Of a stretch of 64,000 bases of DNA, positions 23,373 through 34,074 are shown in pieces. The first letter of the stretch is position 1. The number at the start of each line of letters is the position of its first letter. This DNA comes from Aegilops tauschii subsp. strangulata (Eukaryota; Streptophyta; Magnoliopsida; Poales; Poaceae): positions 380,223,633-380,287,632 of the forward strand of contig NC_053039.3 in NCBI RefSeq assembly GCF_002575655.3, read 5' to 3'. The notes beneath the pieces are model-generated. The model did no database searches. It was given only the letters and a program-made list of their open reading frames with translations, and was not told the origin of the DNA. A program made the position numbers and the translations under genes.

Positions 23373-24576
23373 CTACCTTCTCCTAGGTAAAATAGCATAA
23401 AACAAGATAGCCCCTGACTCTCCATTATCGAGAATGGAGATTATCCTGTCTCCAATTCTTGCCTTTCGCACAATCTTGCTTCCAAGAACCTCCCTACGAC
23501 TGACCATACATTTTTGCTATTCTCTAATTGTCATGTCTTCACTGGTTTTAGAAATCCGATATGGACATGTGTGACTCGTAGGATGACCTGGTTGTATGTT
23601 CAAAACATCAAGGCGACCATTCTGATACATCAGATGAGGCACACAATCCGATGGGATTTTCTGTTGAAAAACATAGTAATAACTTCGTAGTTAGCAATGT
23701 ACTTAAGTTTTAAAAAAATTATGCAAAAGATGCACGGATGTCGTAATAGTAAGAAATCTTACCAGGGTATCTCCATGGATGTTACCGTGGTTCAACACGT
23801 GCACTAGTGGCACGTATTCACCATAATGTGGAGGAGTTTGATAATAGATATTGTAATTCTCAAGATCAGTACAAAATGCGATCAGATGATTTTTCTCCTG
23901 ATAAGTTAACTCAGAGCCATCGGTGTAGTAGGTTCTGTCTACCATCTTCCGCACATTTTTTGAAGAATGAAAATAAGCTGTCAATGAAAATAAGCTATCA
24001 ACTATTTTGAAATAAACAATATAAATTAGTTAATAACTATGTTTGAGAGACTCACATAGCGGTAGAATTGGAAGCGTATCAACAAGGACCCAAATGTCCA
24101 TATTGTCTTGGTCGATATCGGGATCACCAAGATCCATGGTGACAAGCATACCCTCATAAAAACCATACATCTTGCAAAGTGCTTCCCATTTTTTGCAACC
24201 AAAATGGGTTACGCTCTCAGAATTGTACAGATTTACTTCAAAATCCATACCATGATGGGTCCTTAGGTGAATTTTCTTTGTTTTCATACTTTCATGGTCT
24301 TCAAAACCCATCCTCTCCAAGACATAGCGTCTTGCATGGCATGTGATAAGCTAGTTGAATTGTAAAAGATGAAAATTACACGTTGAAATAGTTGAAGTCG
24401 TGCTTAATTACGAAAAAAAACTTGTCGTCGTTGCGTACCGTTTCAACATCGAAGGTCTCCTCGAGGTTAATGCTGAAGCGCCGATCTTCGTCCAGGTGAG
24501 GCCTGTCGCACAGACCTCGGTCGTCGTGGCACCAGTCGCACTCCCCCGGGAGACTTTCGTCATCCGAGTACGGCAT
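23373..24576 (-). pseudogene. CACTA-A B3-domain protein gene, four exons, one premature stop
   Basis: Read on the minus strand, exon 1 (24576 to about 24412) gives MPYSDDESLPGECDWC, an acidic Cys/His start. Exon 2 (24350-24057) reads LITCHARRYVLERMGF, then DFEVNLYNSESVTHFG and YGFYEGMLVTMDLGD, which follows the B3 DNA-binding pattern (basic LP-like start, FEV strand, G-W/F helix, EGM-GD end). Exon 3 (about 23965-23763) gives RTYYTDGSELTYQEK. Exon 4 (23660-23373) holds a second B3-like half, VPHLMYQNGRLDVLNIQ to a RIGDRIISIL tail. Splice signals are visible (CTAG acceptor at 24351, GTGAG donor at 24055, GTAAGA donor at 23762, CAACAG acceptor at 23661). A TAG at 23517-23519 replaces a Trp codon kept in CACTA-B. 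The product would be nuclear and DNA-binding; target and purpose are unknown. Confidence 0.72.
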
Positions 24577-24659
24577 TTCCTATGTTCATAATTCAAATAT
24601 TAAACTTGTACAATTAAATATATGTATTGAAAAACCTAAATTAGATCATTATTATTCAT

Positions 24660-25020
24660 CACGGGTTGACTATCGGTCTGTCGAGTCTTTTCTTGAAAAC
24701 TCTCAGCCCACGTGGTGTATATATTCGACCGTCGGTGATGGTAGCTCCTCCTTTCATTCCCGAGTGCATTACACCAAATTGTCTAGCACACGGGAATGAA
24801 GGAGAAGCTACCCCCACGACAGCAGTCGGGATTCTTCGTCCTCTCATATATGGTGGAGACTCTCCCTCACTGATTCCTCTCAGACATTTGCGACAATCGG
24901 TGATGGTCGTTACTCCTCCTTCCCCTAGTGCATAACAAAGGTCTAGCAGAAGGAGAAACGACCCCCACGACAACAGTCGGGATTCTTCATCCTCTCATAT
25001 ATGGTGGAGCCTCGACAGAC
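24660..25020. repeat. Two tandem hairpin units upstream of the B3 gene (CACTA-A)
   Basis: Two units (about 24730-24893 and 24894-25013) share TCGGTGATGGT at the start and ACCCCCACGAC, CAGTCGGGATTCTTC, ATATATGGTGGAG at the end. Each folds: GTAGCTCCTCCTTTCATTCC pairs with GGAATGAAGGAGAAGCTAC, and GTCGTTACTCCTCCTTC with GAAGGAGAAACGAC. They lie between the small ORF and the B3 gene and are conserved in CACTA-B (53290-53690). Confidence 0.75.
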
Positions 25021-25061
25021 TTAAAGTCAACCCGAAATATCGTTTAATTATGTTTCTAGAA

Positions 25062-25222
25062 AATCTAGGCCACTCGGTATTTCCTACATATTCTAGCACA
25101 AGTCATGCTAAAATTCATGGAAAAATCCGGCATGACCTTTGCTAAGAAATGACATATCGAGCGCCTGAAATTTGCCGGAACGGAAATTAATCAACATTCC
25201 GGCAAAACATAGATCACTCGGA
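25062..25222. repeat. Decayed copy of the 21981-22178 foldback
   Basis: Shares TCTAGCACAAGTCATGC, CATGACCTTTGCTAAG, TTTGCCGGAACGGAAAT and ATCAACATTCCGGCAAAACA with the upstream foldback. The outer left arm is mostly lost, so the full hairpin no longer forms. Confidence 0.7.
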
Positions 25223-25471
25223 GGTGTAACCTACAAACATGACCGGCCACTTGGGCAAGCACATATCCTATTTGAGCAACACAAGATATACATGTTTTTA
25301 TCTACATAATATGAGCATTCAATAAGCAAAACCAAATCGTGAAATAAATTAGTATTCAAATCAGCATGCATTCAATAAGCACAACTACATCATCTCTTGC
25401 GTCCGTACATCGTCGAATATTATCACTAATACACCTCGAATAGTATCATATATATAGCATCGCTAATACAG

Positions 25472-25910
25472 CTAGAACCGTAGCGCCCGACGGGCATCGG
25501 CGCCGGCGGTGGACACCCAAAGAGAAGGAACCATCACAGGATCATAGCTCCAGTGAGATCCCTGATGAACCTGCCAGGTATTATCGAACCTGCCCTCCAA
25601 CGCAACCATGTAGCGACGGACGTGCTCGTCCTCCTCGCTGACACGGTAACGTACCACCTCCGTGGTGTCTTAAAGCCTCGGCACCATCACTGGACCATGC
25701 TACCGCCACCAAAGAAGGTTCGGGTCAACGACGGGCTGGCTCCTCACCAAGCTGCGCCCCCTAGAAGGTAGCACCTCCCAGTACCAGCCCGGCGAAGCCC
25801 AGTCCCGGACATGGCCCCTCTGATCAAGCAGGCCTCCTCCGCCGAGTCGACGACGAGGATGCGGGATAGGCACCGTCGACGTCGATGCGGGAATAATTGC
25901 TTTAACTAAA
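25472..25910 (-). pseudogene. Small companion ORF of CACTA-A (131-residue type), frameshifted
   Basis: The C-terminal half reads VRRYMVALEGRFDNTW to GADARRALRF; the N-terminal half reads VPIPHPRRRLGGGGLL to VDPNLLWWR in another frame. The break lies near 25670-25700, where CACTA-B has a shorter sequence and stays open. I know no named domain. Conservation in the same place relative to the B3 gene in two CACTAs indicates a real element gene rather than a chance frame. Confidence 0.6.
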
Positions 25911-26089
25911 AAAAATAACAACAAATATGACACCTAAAACACCTAAATTCTATTAACTACACCTAATAAAAAACCTACACTTTGAACATGATTCGATCAT
26001 AACTAGGGTTCATACTATGTTATTCTAAGATTAAACACCTAAAATACCTAAATTAAATTAACAACATGGGGTGGCTGGTCTCACCTCGA

Positions 26090-26165
26090 TCGAGTTCGGA
26101 GGGGGTCGGTGACGGGGACGGCGGCGGGGATGATGCAGGGGCTCCTTGATCTCTGCAAAAACAAA
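26090..26165. repeat. Conserved GC block shared with CACTA-B
   Basis: GGTGGCTGGTCTCACCTCGA, GGAGGGGGTCGGTGACGGGG and GGGGATGATG match CACTA-B 53716-53785. In CACTA-A it lies beyond the small ORF; in CACTA-B it lies before it, so the module has been rearranged. Confidence 0.65.
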
Positions 26166-26515
26166 ATATAAACAAAAACATTATTATCGTCATCTTAGGA
26201 CTTAGTGAAACTCCATAAGCTACATTGAATTATTCTATTCAAAATTTACTTATAATTTCCTATTCTTTTCAAATTTACTTATAATTTCCTATTCTATTCA
26301 AAAGACCTACATTTACTTATTTTTTTTAATTTCATATTTTATTCTATTCAAATTTACTTATTCAAAATTTCTAAAAATTTCCTATTCTATTCAAAAAACC
26401 TACATTTACTTATTCTTTTCAAATTACTTATTCAAATTTTCTAAAAACAAAATATACTAAAAACCTATGTTTACTAAAAACAAAAACCTACATTTAACAA
26501 AAACTAAAACCTATT
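26166..26515. other. AT-rich spacer of CACTA-A
   Basis: Low-complexity repeats of TATTCTATTCAAA, TTTACTTATTC and AACCTACATTTA. No gene is visible. Confidence 0.6.
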
Positions 26516-26519
26516 TACA

Positions 26520-26825
26520 GAAAGGGGGAGGAGGAGGTGGGAGGAGGCCAGGAGGAGGAGGGAAGGAGGAGGAGAGAGGAGGAGGGAGGAGGAGGAGAGA
26601 GCAGGAGAGGGAGGAGGGAGGAGGAGGATCGGAGGGGGCCGCCGGCGGAGAGGGAGGAGAGAGGATGGTCGCGGGAGGAGGGAGAGATGAGGGCGGCGAG
26701 TGGAGGAAGAGGGAGGGAGGGAGGGGAGGGCGGCGAGAGGAGGAGGGAGGGAGGGAGGCAGATACCTTGGGGGCGTCGGCGGCGACGGCGCAGGCGACGA
26801 CGTGCGGCGAGTGATGAGAGTGTGT
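26520..26825. repeat. GGA/GAG-rich low-complexity tract
   Basis: A 300-bp purine tract of GGAGGAGGA-type triplets with a short GC-rich end. It occupies the place of the GC minisatellite of CACTA-B (55000-55290), near the presumed 5' end of the minus-strand transcript. Apparent frames are glutamate/glycine/arginine artefacts of composition. Confidence 0.75.
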
Positions 26826-26859
26826 AAGGGAGAGTGAGGGACACGCGCGGCATGGATAA

Positions 26860-27160
26860 GGTAACCGTAGTAGTAGCGTTGTTTAGAAACAACCGCTACT
26901 GCTATTTAGCAGTAGCGCTCGTCAGAATACAACGCTATTGCTATGCACAATAGCAGTAGCGCTTGTTACGCTACTAGTATATATGCACTGCCATGCGATC
27001 GTTGGCAACTATATAGTAGCGTCTTTTATAACAAAAGCGTTATTGCTACATGAATTGTAGTAGCGCTCTTCAGTCACCAGCGCTACCGTTATTTAGCAGC
27101 AGCGCTTTCTTATAAAAAGCGCTACTACCGACCTCCTGTGTATAAGCATTTTTCTAGTAG
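26860..27160. repeat. CACTA-A right subterminal array and terminus
   Basis: Multiple AGCAGTAGCGCT-type words in both orientations (for example near 26917, 26954, 27060 and 27105) lead to the terminal TTTTTCTAGTAG. The final TG expected of a CACTA end is missing. Confidence 0.8.
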
Positions 27161-28265
27161 AGATGTGGACCCCTCAAAATGCTAAGGACCAGGATTGGCA
27201 AAAGCTCAAGACTCTTCATCTTTGTTTAAGTGATCCAAGATCACATTGAGTCCATAGGAAAGCCAATACTATTAAAAGGGATGAGGTGTTGCATAATGTT
27301 CTACTTGCTCAAAGTGCTTAGTGATATTGCTCCAAAACCCTCAGCCACTTTCTCTATCCAAATATGTCAAAACCCTAAACTCCAAACTCGGCCCCACCAA
27401 TATCTTCCATCCGGAGCCACTGAGTTCTTCTTGACATAGCCACTGTGAGAAATCCTAACCGTTCAGTCACACCAATACGGATCTCGGTTCCACCGAGATA
27501 GCCTTGCCAACGCTATGTGACTTGTTGCATTCACTTCGGTCTCACCGAGTTGTTGAAGTCGGTCCCACCGAGTTGGCTTGACAGATTCTCTGTTGCCCAT
27601 TGCACTCACTTCGATCTCACCGAAATGACGCAATCGGTGCCACCGAGATGAAGTTTGCCCTAAGCCCTAGCACATCGGTCCCACCGAGTTGTTCCAGTCG
27701 GTCCCACCGAAATTCCTAACGTTCATATTTTTGAACAGATCGGTGCCATCGAGTTTCCTAATCGGTGCCATCGAAATGAGTCAAAAGTGTGTAATAGTTG
27801 GATTTTGTGTGGAGGCTATATATACCCCTCCACCCCCTTCTTCTCATTGACGAGAGCCGTCAGAACGTGCCTACACTTCCACCATCCATTTTCTGAGAGA
27901 GAACCACCTACTCATGTGTTGATATCAAGATATTTCATTCCTACCATTTGAACCTTGATTTCTAGCCTTCCCCAAGTTGCTTTCCACTCAAATCCTTCTT
28001 CTACCATAGCCAAATCTGTGAGAGAGTTGAGTGTTGGGAAGACTATCATTTGGAGCACAAGACCAAGGATTTCATCATCAACACACCGTCTATTACCTTT
28101 TGGAGAGTGGTGTCTCCTAGATTGGTTAGGTGTCGCTTGGGAGCCTCCATCATGATGTGGAGTTGAACCAAGAAGTTTGTGAGGGCAAGGAGATCGCCTA
28201 CTTCGTGAAGATCTACCCGAGTGAGGCAAGTCCTTCATGGACTATGGCCATGGTGAGACAGACAA
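27161..28265 (+). repeat. Continuation of the dispersed repeat after CACTA-A
   Basis: Resumes AGATGTGGACCCCTCAAAAT. It contains a run of TCGGTCTCACCGA / TCGGTCCCACCGA words (about 27480-27770) in alternating forms. Then comes a TATA box GGCTATATATACCCC near 27815 with CCCTCCACCCCC, so it carries a promoter. The following 400 bp resembles a transcribed leader. No long frame is present. It ends near 28265 where gypsy-type sequence begins. Confidence 0.6.
27812..27826 (+). promoter_or_regulatory. TATA box of the dispersed repeat
   Basis: GGCTATATATACCCC, followed about 20 bp on by a CT-rich initiator-like sequence. This is a typical plant Pol II core promoter layout. Confidence 0.55.
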
Positions 28266-29516
28266 GGTTGCTTATTCGTGGACCTTTATGTGATGTGATG
28301 TGCTAGATTTACCCAAAAACTTTATGTGATGTGCTATATTTCCGTGAATTTGATGACTGTTCTTTGAATTTGCATCTAGGGGATTCCACTATTAAGAAAC
28401 CTATGGGAAGAATTAATTATGTTCTTATTGTTGCAAATAGGAATTATGTGCCCGTAGATTTTATTGTGCTTGATATAGATTGCAATCCTACATGTCCTAT
28501 TATTCTTGGTACACCTTTCCTTAGAATGATAGGTGCAATTATTGATATGAAACAAGGAAACATTAGATTTCAATTTCCATTAAGGAAAGGGCATGGAACA
28601 CTTTCCAAGAAAGAAAATTAAGTTTCCATATGAATCTATTATAAGGGATACTTATGGTTTGCATACCAAAGATGACAATACCTAGATCTATGCAATATGC
28701 CTAGCTAGGGGCGTTAAACAATAGCGCTTGTTGGGAGCAACCTAATTTTATTGTGTTTTTTGTTTTTGCTTCTATTTTTCAATAAATAAACGATATTACC
28801 CCTGTAGTAATTGTGTTTTGGTGTTTTAATTAGTGTTTGAGCCAAGTAAGACCTTTGGGATGGTCTAAGGTGATAGTTGATTTGATCTTGCTAAAAAACA
28901 GAAACTTTTGCGCTCATTGCCAGAATTTTAAAAACTCTCAGAAACGTGCTTTTGATCTGAATTTCTTACACAATATTGATATACAAATTTCCCAGGTTTT
29001 CCTAATTTTTCAGATTTTTTGGAGTTACAGAAGTATACGAAGTTTCCAGATTACTACGGATTGTTCCGTTTTTGACAGATTCTGTTTTCTATGTGTTGTT
29101 TGCTTATTTTGATGAATCTAGGGGTAGTATAAGGGGGTATAAACCATGGAGAATTTGGAATAAAGTAGATATAACATCAATATAAATTAAGAATGAGTTC
29201 ACAACAGTACAAAAAGTGGTGATTTGTTTTATTATACTAACGGATCTTACGAGTTTTCTGTTGAGTTTTGTGTTGTGAAGTTTCCAAGTTTTGGCTAAAG
29301 ATTTGATGGACAACGGAATAAGGAATAGCAAGAGCCTAAGCTTGGGGATTCCCAAGGCACACCAAGGTAATATTCAAGGATAACCAAGAATCTAAGCTTG
29401 GGGATGCTCCGGATGGCATCCCCTCTTTCGTCTTCATTCCATCGATAAATTTACTTGAGGCTATATTTTTATTCACCACATGATATGTGTTTTGTTGGAG
29501 CGTCTTGTCTGATATG
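28266..29516 (+). mobile_element. Gypsy retrotransposon fragment, left piece
   Basis: Contains a truncated gag-pol protease-region frame (28331-28621), the word GCGTTAAACAATAGCGCTTG after it, and the non-coding 3' leader typical of Triticeae gypsy elements (AAGCTTGGGGATGCTCCGGA near 29392). It is cut by a solo LTR at 29517 and resumes at 33575 with TCTTTGCTTTTTAGTTTG. Neither LTR of this element is visible. Confidence 0.65.
28331..28621 (+). pseudogene. Truncated gypsy retropepsin-region fragment
   Basis: The 96-residue frame reads LHLGDSTIKKPMGRI, then VDFIVLDIDCNPTCPIILG and TPFLRMIGAIIDMKQGNI. This is the C-terminal half of the retropepsin-like domain found between gag and RT in Athila/Tat-type plant gypsy elements. 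The DSG-type catalytic loop that should precede it is absent and no RT or integrase follows, so it cannot be functional. Confidence 0.7.
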
Positions 29517-30311
29517 TGTAACATCCCAAAATTCTAAATTTTGAAATGTTATATTAAATAAATAGTTTTGATTGTTTGTTTGATTGTTGTGTGAATGATT
29601 GAGTGAAATTGAGTGCAATTTGAAACTCTTTGAAAGTTGAATGAGAGGGAATAAAAGGACTTTCCCAAAACTTTCATATTTGCAATTTGACGTCCATGAA
29701 TTCAAAATCATTTCATCACAAAACCCTAGAGTGAAGATGACATGACTTCTTCCATTTGAAATCAAAAGGGTTTTTGAAAAGATTTGAATTATATTTGGAA
29801 ATATTCCAAATTCTGAAACTTTATGCAACTCAATGATTTTCATGAGAGAAGATAAAATGACTTCTTCAATTATATGAAATATGAGTTGGAAGTTAAAAAG
29901 AATCAAAACTGAAAGTCATTTGGAATTATTTTGAAACCCCCTTTCAATTTGGAGTTATTTGGTTTTTATTCAAATTATTTTCTCCAAAAATAAAATATAT
30001 TGAAATAAGGGTAAAATGATTCCCTTCCATTAAAAATTAGGAGAAAATAAATTTGAAATAATTTTGGTATTTTAAAAATGATTTTTGTTGGGTTTTAATG
30101 CAAGAGTAGCATTCTTTGCTTTATTTTTATTTTTTAGGATTTAAATTGAACTTAAAAATAGTTCATCTTGTAGGAATTGTTTTTCTGAAAATTTTGATAT
30201 ATTATATGCCTATATAATATGGTATTTTGTTTGGTTTATGATTTGTTTCCTACTTTGTTTTATAAAAAAAGAAAAAAAATAGCCGAAGCCGACGGACCGA
30301 GGCCCACTTAC

Positions 30312-30312
<1 letters not shown>

Positions 30313-30357
<45 letters not shown>
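30313..30357 (+). repeat. (CT)n microsatellite
   Basis: About 22 CT units upstream of the LTR TATA box. It could act as a GAGA-type promoter element; that role is inference. Confidence 0.9.
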
Positions 30358-30359
<2 letters not shown>

Positions 30360-30587
30360 GGCCCATCTCACCCTCAGCCCATGCCCGAGCGTCGTGCGAG
30401 CGCCGAAACGCTACGCACCGATCGCCCGATCCCTCGCTCTCTCTTCCGCGGATGCCGAGAGGCGGGCCCCACCCCTGTTCTTCTTCCTCTGCACGCAACG
30501 ACGCCCTAGAGCGCGTTCAACCGCTGCCGGAATCCCGATCTTCTCGGGATCGCGATCCCAATCCGCCCCCTGCCCCAAGAAAGTTCG

Positions 30588-30603
30588 CACTATATAAACC
30601 GCC
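30588..30603 (+). promoter_or_regulatory. TATA box of the 4-kb solo LTR
   Basis: CACTATATAAACCGCC, followed by pyrimidine-rich sequence and AAACCCTCTGCC about 50 bp later. This is the expected U3/R promoter arrangement. Confidence 0.65.
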
Positions 30604-33574
30604 CTCCTCGATCCGTTCCCATTTTCCCCCCTCGCCTAAACCCTCTGCCCCGCCCGTATTGCCTCGCCGGAGCTCGAGCACTGCCGCCACGCCATTGCCG
30701 GTGCAGCACTCGACACCGACCACCTTGCCGCCACCTGAACCCACCACCCCGTGCACTCTCCCGAGCCCTAAACCCACCGGAGCCCCCTCCCCGACGACAC
30801 CCGAGCCGCCACCGTTGCCGTCGATCTCGTCCTGCTCGAATCCGACGTCCCCAATTTTGCTGCCGACCACCCCCGTGATCGCCGTCGTCTCCCGCGTCAA
30901 ACGGAGCTCTCCCCGGCGCCGGATACCCAAGGGAGACGTTGCCTGCATCGACCCCGAGCCGCTGCCGTCGCCGGAGCCTCGCCGGAGCTGCTCTTCCTCC
31001 CCTGTAAGCCATCGCCGCCGTCCGATCTGTTTTTAACGCGCTAGATTAGATCTAACGAAGCGGTAGGTTTTATTTAGTGAATCGGATTTCTTCGGTTTAG
31101 ATCGAACCGGTAGGCCGGTTTATTTATATTAAACGCGCATGAATGGTTTTGTTAAGTTACGGCCGAGCGTCTTTTAGTTACAGAACGCCCACCGCTAGCC
31201 CCAATAGCAGCCTGCCGTGTAGCCCTTGTCTGTTTTGTTTTTTTAGTTTAGTTTCGTTTCTGTTTTAAAAACAGAATAGTTCTAATTTTAGTTTGCTTAT
31301 AACTTTTATGATTTAGATCCAAATTTAGTGATTCTTTTTTGCATTAGTTTCATAATTTCTTGAAGTTTCTGTTAGTGCAATTGGATTTCATATTTGAGTA
31401 GATTAAAATTCAATTTTATGAAATTTGTTCAAATCACCAATTTGGCCGTATCTTGAGTTTTATAAAAAAAATGTTTAATTCTTTTTGCTACTGATTTGTT
31501 ATTGTTTTGTCTATCGAGTAGCATATAGTGATTTATTTTTAGTTTATTTTAAATTAGATTTATTGCGAAAACAGTACTGTTTTGCTTATGTAGTTGTTTT
31601 AATCATATAATTAGTGTTTTTAATTATTTTTAGTTAATTCTTTTTGTAAATTTTTACATGTTCTCATATGTTTCTGTTAGACTACAGTAGATAAATTTTT
31701 GTAGTAATTCATTAGTGGTTAGCTACTATTTTAGTATTTGTTTGTTTAGTTCGTAGTGATAGTTGATAAAAAATAGTTTTATTAGTTTTAAAGTAATTAT
31801 TTTTTCCACTTCAATATATGTTGTTATTGGTTCTGTTATTTAGGAGTTAATTAGTTTTCATAATTATGTTAGCATCGTTTACTATTGTCTTAGTGTTTTG
31901 CTAGTTGTTATAGTTATTCTAGTGTTAACTAGATAATTATAGTAGTTTTTATATTAGTTCTTTTTGCTAGTTATTAATTTAGTAATTTATTTTCTTTTAT
32001 TTTATTAGTATTATGTTTTCTTTGCTGTAGAAAAGTCTTAGATTTTTCCTTAGGAGTTTTCTCGTAGTTTTTCTTTAAGTTCTTTGGATTTTATTTGGGT
32101 TTTATTAGTTGAATTCTTTGTTGTTTATTGATAATTATGATTGCTAGAAATGATTGCTTATGTGTATGCAATGCTTGTTTATTATAGACTTCATCGGAGT
32201 GACGAACAGTTCTACCAAGTCATTATTCTGAGAGCGTTGTTATCTTCATCAAGTAATACCAGGCAAGTTCACTTTGACCATGTTTTTCATACCTATGTTT
32301 TATTTGCATGTAGTAGCACCCTTTCAACAATCCCTCCAGTAGTGTTATTGAATCTTGTAGTTGAGTAGAATGCATGAGGTAGGAACCCATCTCCCTGTTA
32401 CCAAGCCCGGGACGTTATATAGTTTTAATGCTACGCTATAGTAGACGGGGTTGGTATGAGTGCACGAGAATGGTGTGAAGAAGAAGGACTGTACGTCAAT
32501 AAAACTCCATGATGGAATCTGCAAGGACTGCATCTTCAAGGCCTCAAGACTTCAAGACTCGAGACAAGAATTCACTACACACTACTAGGTGAAGGACGGT
32601 TGACGGGCACCCTGGAGCAACCAGTGGATGGTCGGGATGCATGGAGAAGCGCCATGACATCTTGCGGAAAGCTTCACCCAGGCTCAAAGAGACGGAAGAA
32701 TACTTCATGCCCGGAAGCTTACCTGTGCAACCGCAAGTCATTATGGGCTCTGGCTTGGTTGACCCTAGTGGTGACTCTGGCTGGGACGGTGCTAGCAGAT
32801 GTAGAACTATGGTAGGATTGGATGAGCACCGGACAGTGGTCAGGGGAACTCTTCGGAAGACCATGTTTCGGTCGTCTTGTTCTCAAACACCCTGAAGTGC
32901 GAGAAGGTAAAAAGAGAGATCGAATCTTGCGGGTAAAGTGTACAAACCTCTGCAGAGGGTTAAAACCTAATCGATTAGCCGTGTCCCCGGTTACGGACAA
33001 TTTGAGCATCTGGAGTTTGATCTATCTCGGAACTCTCAACACCGGACTGATAACTTAATTGTGGGCAGCTTATGATGATTTTGGGCTATGAGACATCGGT
33101 TGGCGGAACCATGTCATGATAGAAACCTCTATAGTACATACTCCTGATATTCCTTTGATGTAAGGAAAATAAAACCAGCTTTTACGCAAACAAAACTCAA
33201 ATACAGAGCCACAAAGCCATATTGCATATAGTATAGTTTTATCATTTGTTTTTCTTACAGTGGTCTTGCCGGTACATTCAATATACTGACCTACACGGCT
33301 GCAACGTCTCATGTTGCAGATATTTCTTCGACGAGTAAGAGTTGCGATACAGGGTTACGGTCTACACTCAACTTGCCGATGGCGTTGATGGGACTCCACA
33401 CCCGACTAATTGTTTCCGCTGACAATTATGAGGTATATATCAATTTTACGTTATTTATACATGTGATTGCACTTTGATATATACATTGATGTACTATGTA
33501 TGCCAGCATACTGATCCAGGGATGGCACAGATACACAGAGGCTTGACCGTCTGAGGTCGGGTCGCTACAATATG

Positions 33575-33640
33575 AGTCTTTGCTTTTTAGTTTGTCACAA
33601 TCATCCTTGATGTACACACCTTTTGAGAGGGACACGCATG
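33575..33640 (+). mobile_element. Gypsy fragment, right piece
   Basis: TCTTTGCTTTTTAGTTTG to TTTGAGAGGGACACGC continues the gypsy 3' region broken at 29516. It then ends at unrelated sequence. Confidence 0.6.
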
Positions 33641-33649
33641 ACTATCGAA

Positions 33650-33870
33650 CTACATGAATGTTGGGCATGCAAAGGTTCAAGTATTTCTACCAGAACACGA
33701 CGACTATCTAGATGTGTTCATGAAGACAGTGAAGGATGGGCGGTGGGCCATCAAGGGGTTGGACTAGAGTCGTGCGTGCCTTCTGCATGAAGGAGGGCAC
33801 AATATGGACATTTCGCTTCACCTTGTTCAACAACCAGAATGTATTTAGCCTCTTTCTTTACCGTCTTTAA
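33650..33870 (+). pseudogene. B3-like domain fragment in a CACTA remnant
   Basis: One frame reads FLPEHDDYLDVFMKTVKDG and RWAIKGL before a TAG. A second frame continues RVVRAFCMKEGTIWTF then RFTLFNNQNVF. The W/G-VV-FCMKEG-W-FRF spacing follows the C-terminal half of B3 domains. The two halves are out of frame by one shift. The adjacent subterminal-like repeats (34075-34620) suggest a third, eroded CACTA with the same type of cargo. The B3 assignment is tentative. Confidence 0.45.
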
Positions 33871-34074
33871 TAGTACAAGTATACAACTGTGGTTCATCTC
33901 TCTTTATTTAGTGCTTATGTAATTCTTGAACATATGTACTGGTGAATCGAATAATGCATTGATTGTTTCAACCTGATGGATATGAATAAAGCTACAACAT
34001 ACTTTCAAATTCAAATCAGGTACAATTTTAAATAACAACAATTAAATTACGGCGAAATTACGCCCTGCAAGTCA

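Larger units (their letters stand above)
1287..27160 (-). mobile_element. CACTA-A: large composite CACTA (DTC) transposon
   Basis: The left end is CACTACTAGGAAAA at 1287. The right end reads TTTTTCTAGTAG to 27160, the inverse of the left end minus its last two bases (TG). AGA flanks both sides (1284-1286, 27161-27163), and the interrupted host repeat rejoins precisely. Subterminal arrays of AGCAGTAGCGCT and its complement lie at 1310-1560, 22690-22900 and 26860-27130. Genes run on the minus strand: a degraded ORF2-type gene (16619-21929), a B3-domain gene (23373-24576) and a small ORF (25472-25910). No tnp2-type transposase is recognisable. Nested insertions at 1910-16189 and 17358-18985 account for about 15.9 kb. 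Confidence 0.85.
29517..33569 (+). mobile_element. Solo LTR, 4.05 kb, gypsy type
   Basis: Starts TGTAACATCCCAAAATTC and ends GGTCGGGTCGCTACA, with perfect duplications ATATG at 29512-29516 and 33570-33574. The interrupted gypsy sequence reads on across it. It contains a (CT)n tract, a GC-rich block with TATA box (30588), an AT-rich central section and a long R/U5-like portion. No second LTR or coding domain is present. A four-kilobase solo LTR is unusually long. The Pro-rich 194-residue frame at 30452-31036 is in the GC block and I treat it as non-coding. Confidence 0.85.

Noticed and set aside
26467..26892. Glu/Arg/Gly-rich and Pro/Ser/Leu-rich frames over 100 residues
   Set aside because: They translate a GGA triplet tract; low-complexity artefact.
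30452..31036. 194-residue proline/serine-rich frame that could be taken for a gene
   Set aside because: It lies in the GC-rich block of the 4-kb solo LTR directly around the TATA box, has no domain, and similar frames are open on the opposite strand over the same bases.
32400..32465. LTR end GGGACGTTATA followed by a primer-binding-like GGTTGGTATGAGTGC
   Set aside because: The distance between them is too long, and the ATATG duplications at 29512 and 33570 place the true LTR end at 33569.
33300..33450. Possible B3-domain exon upstream of the 33650 fragment
   Set aside because: After the ATATG boundaries were found, this sequence falls inside the 4-kb solo LTR, so it cannot be an exon of that fragment.
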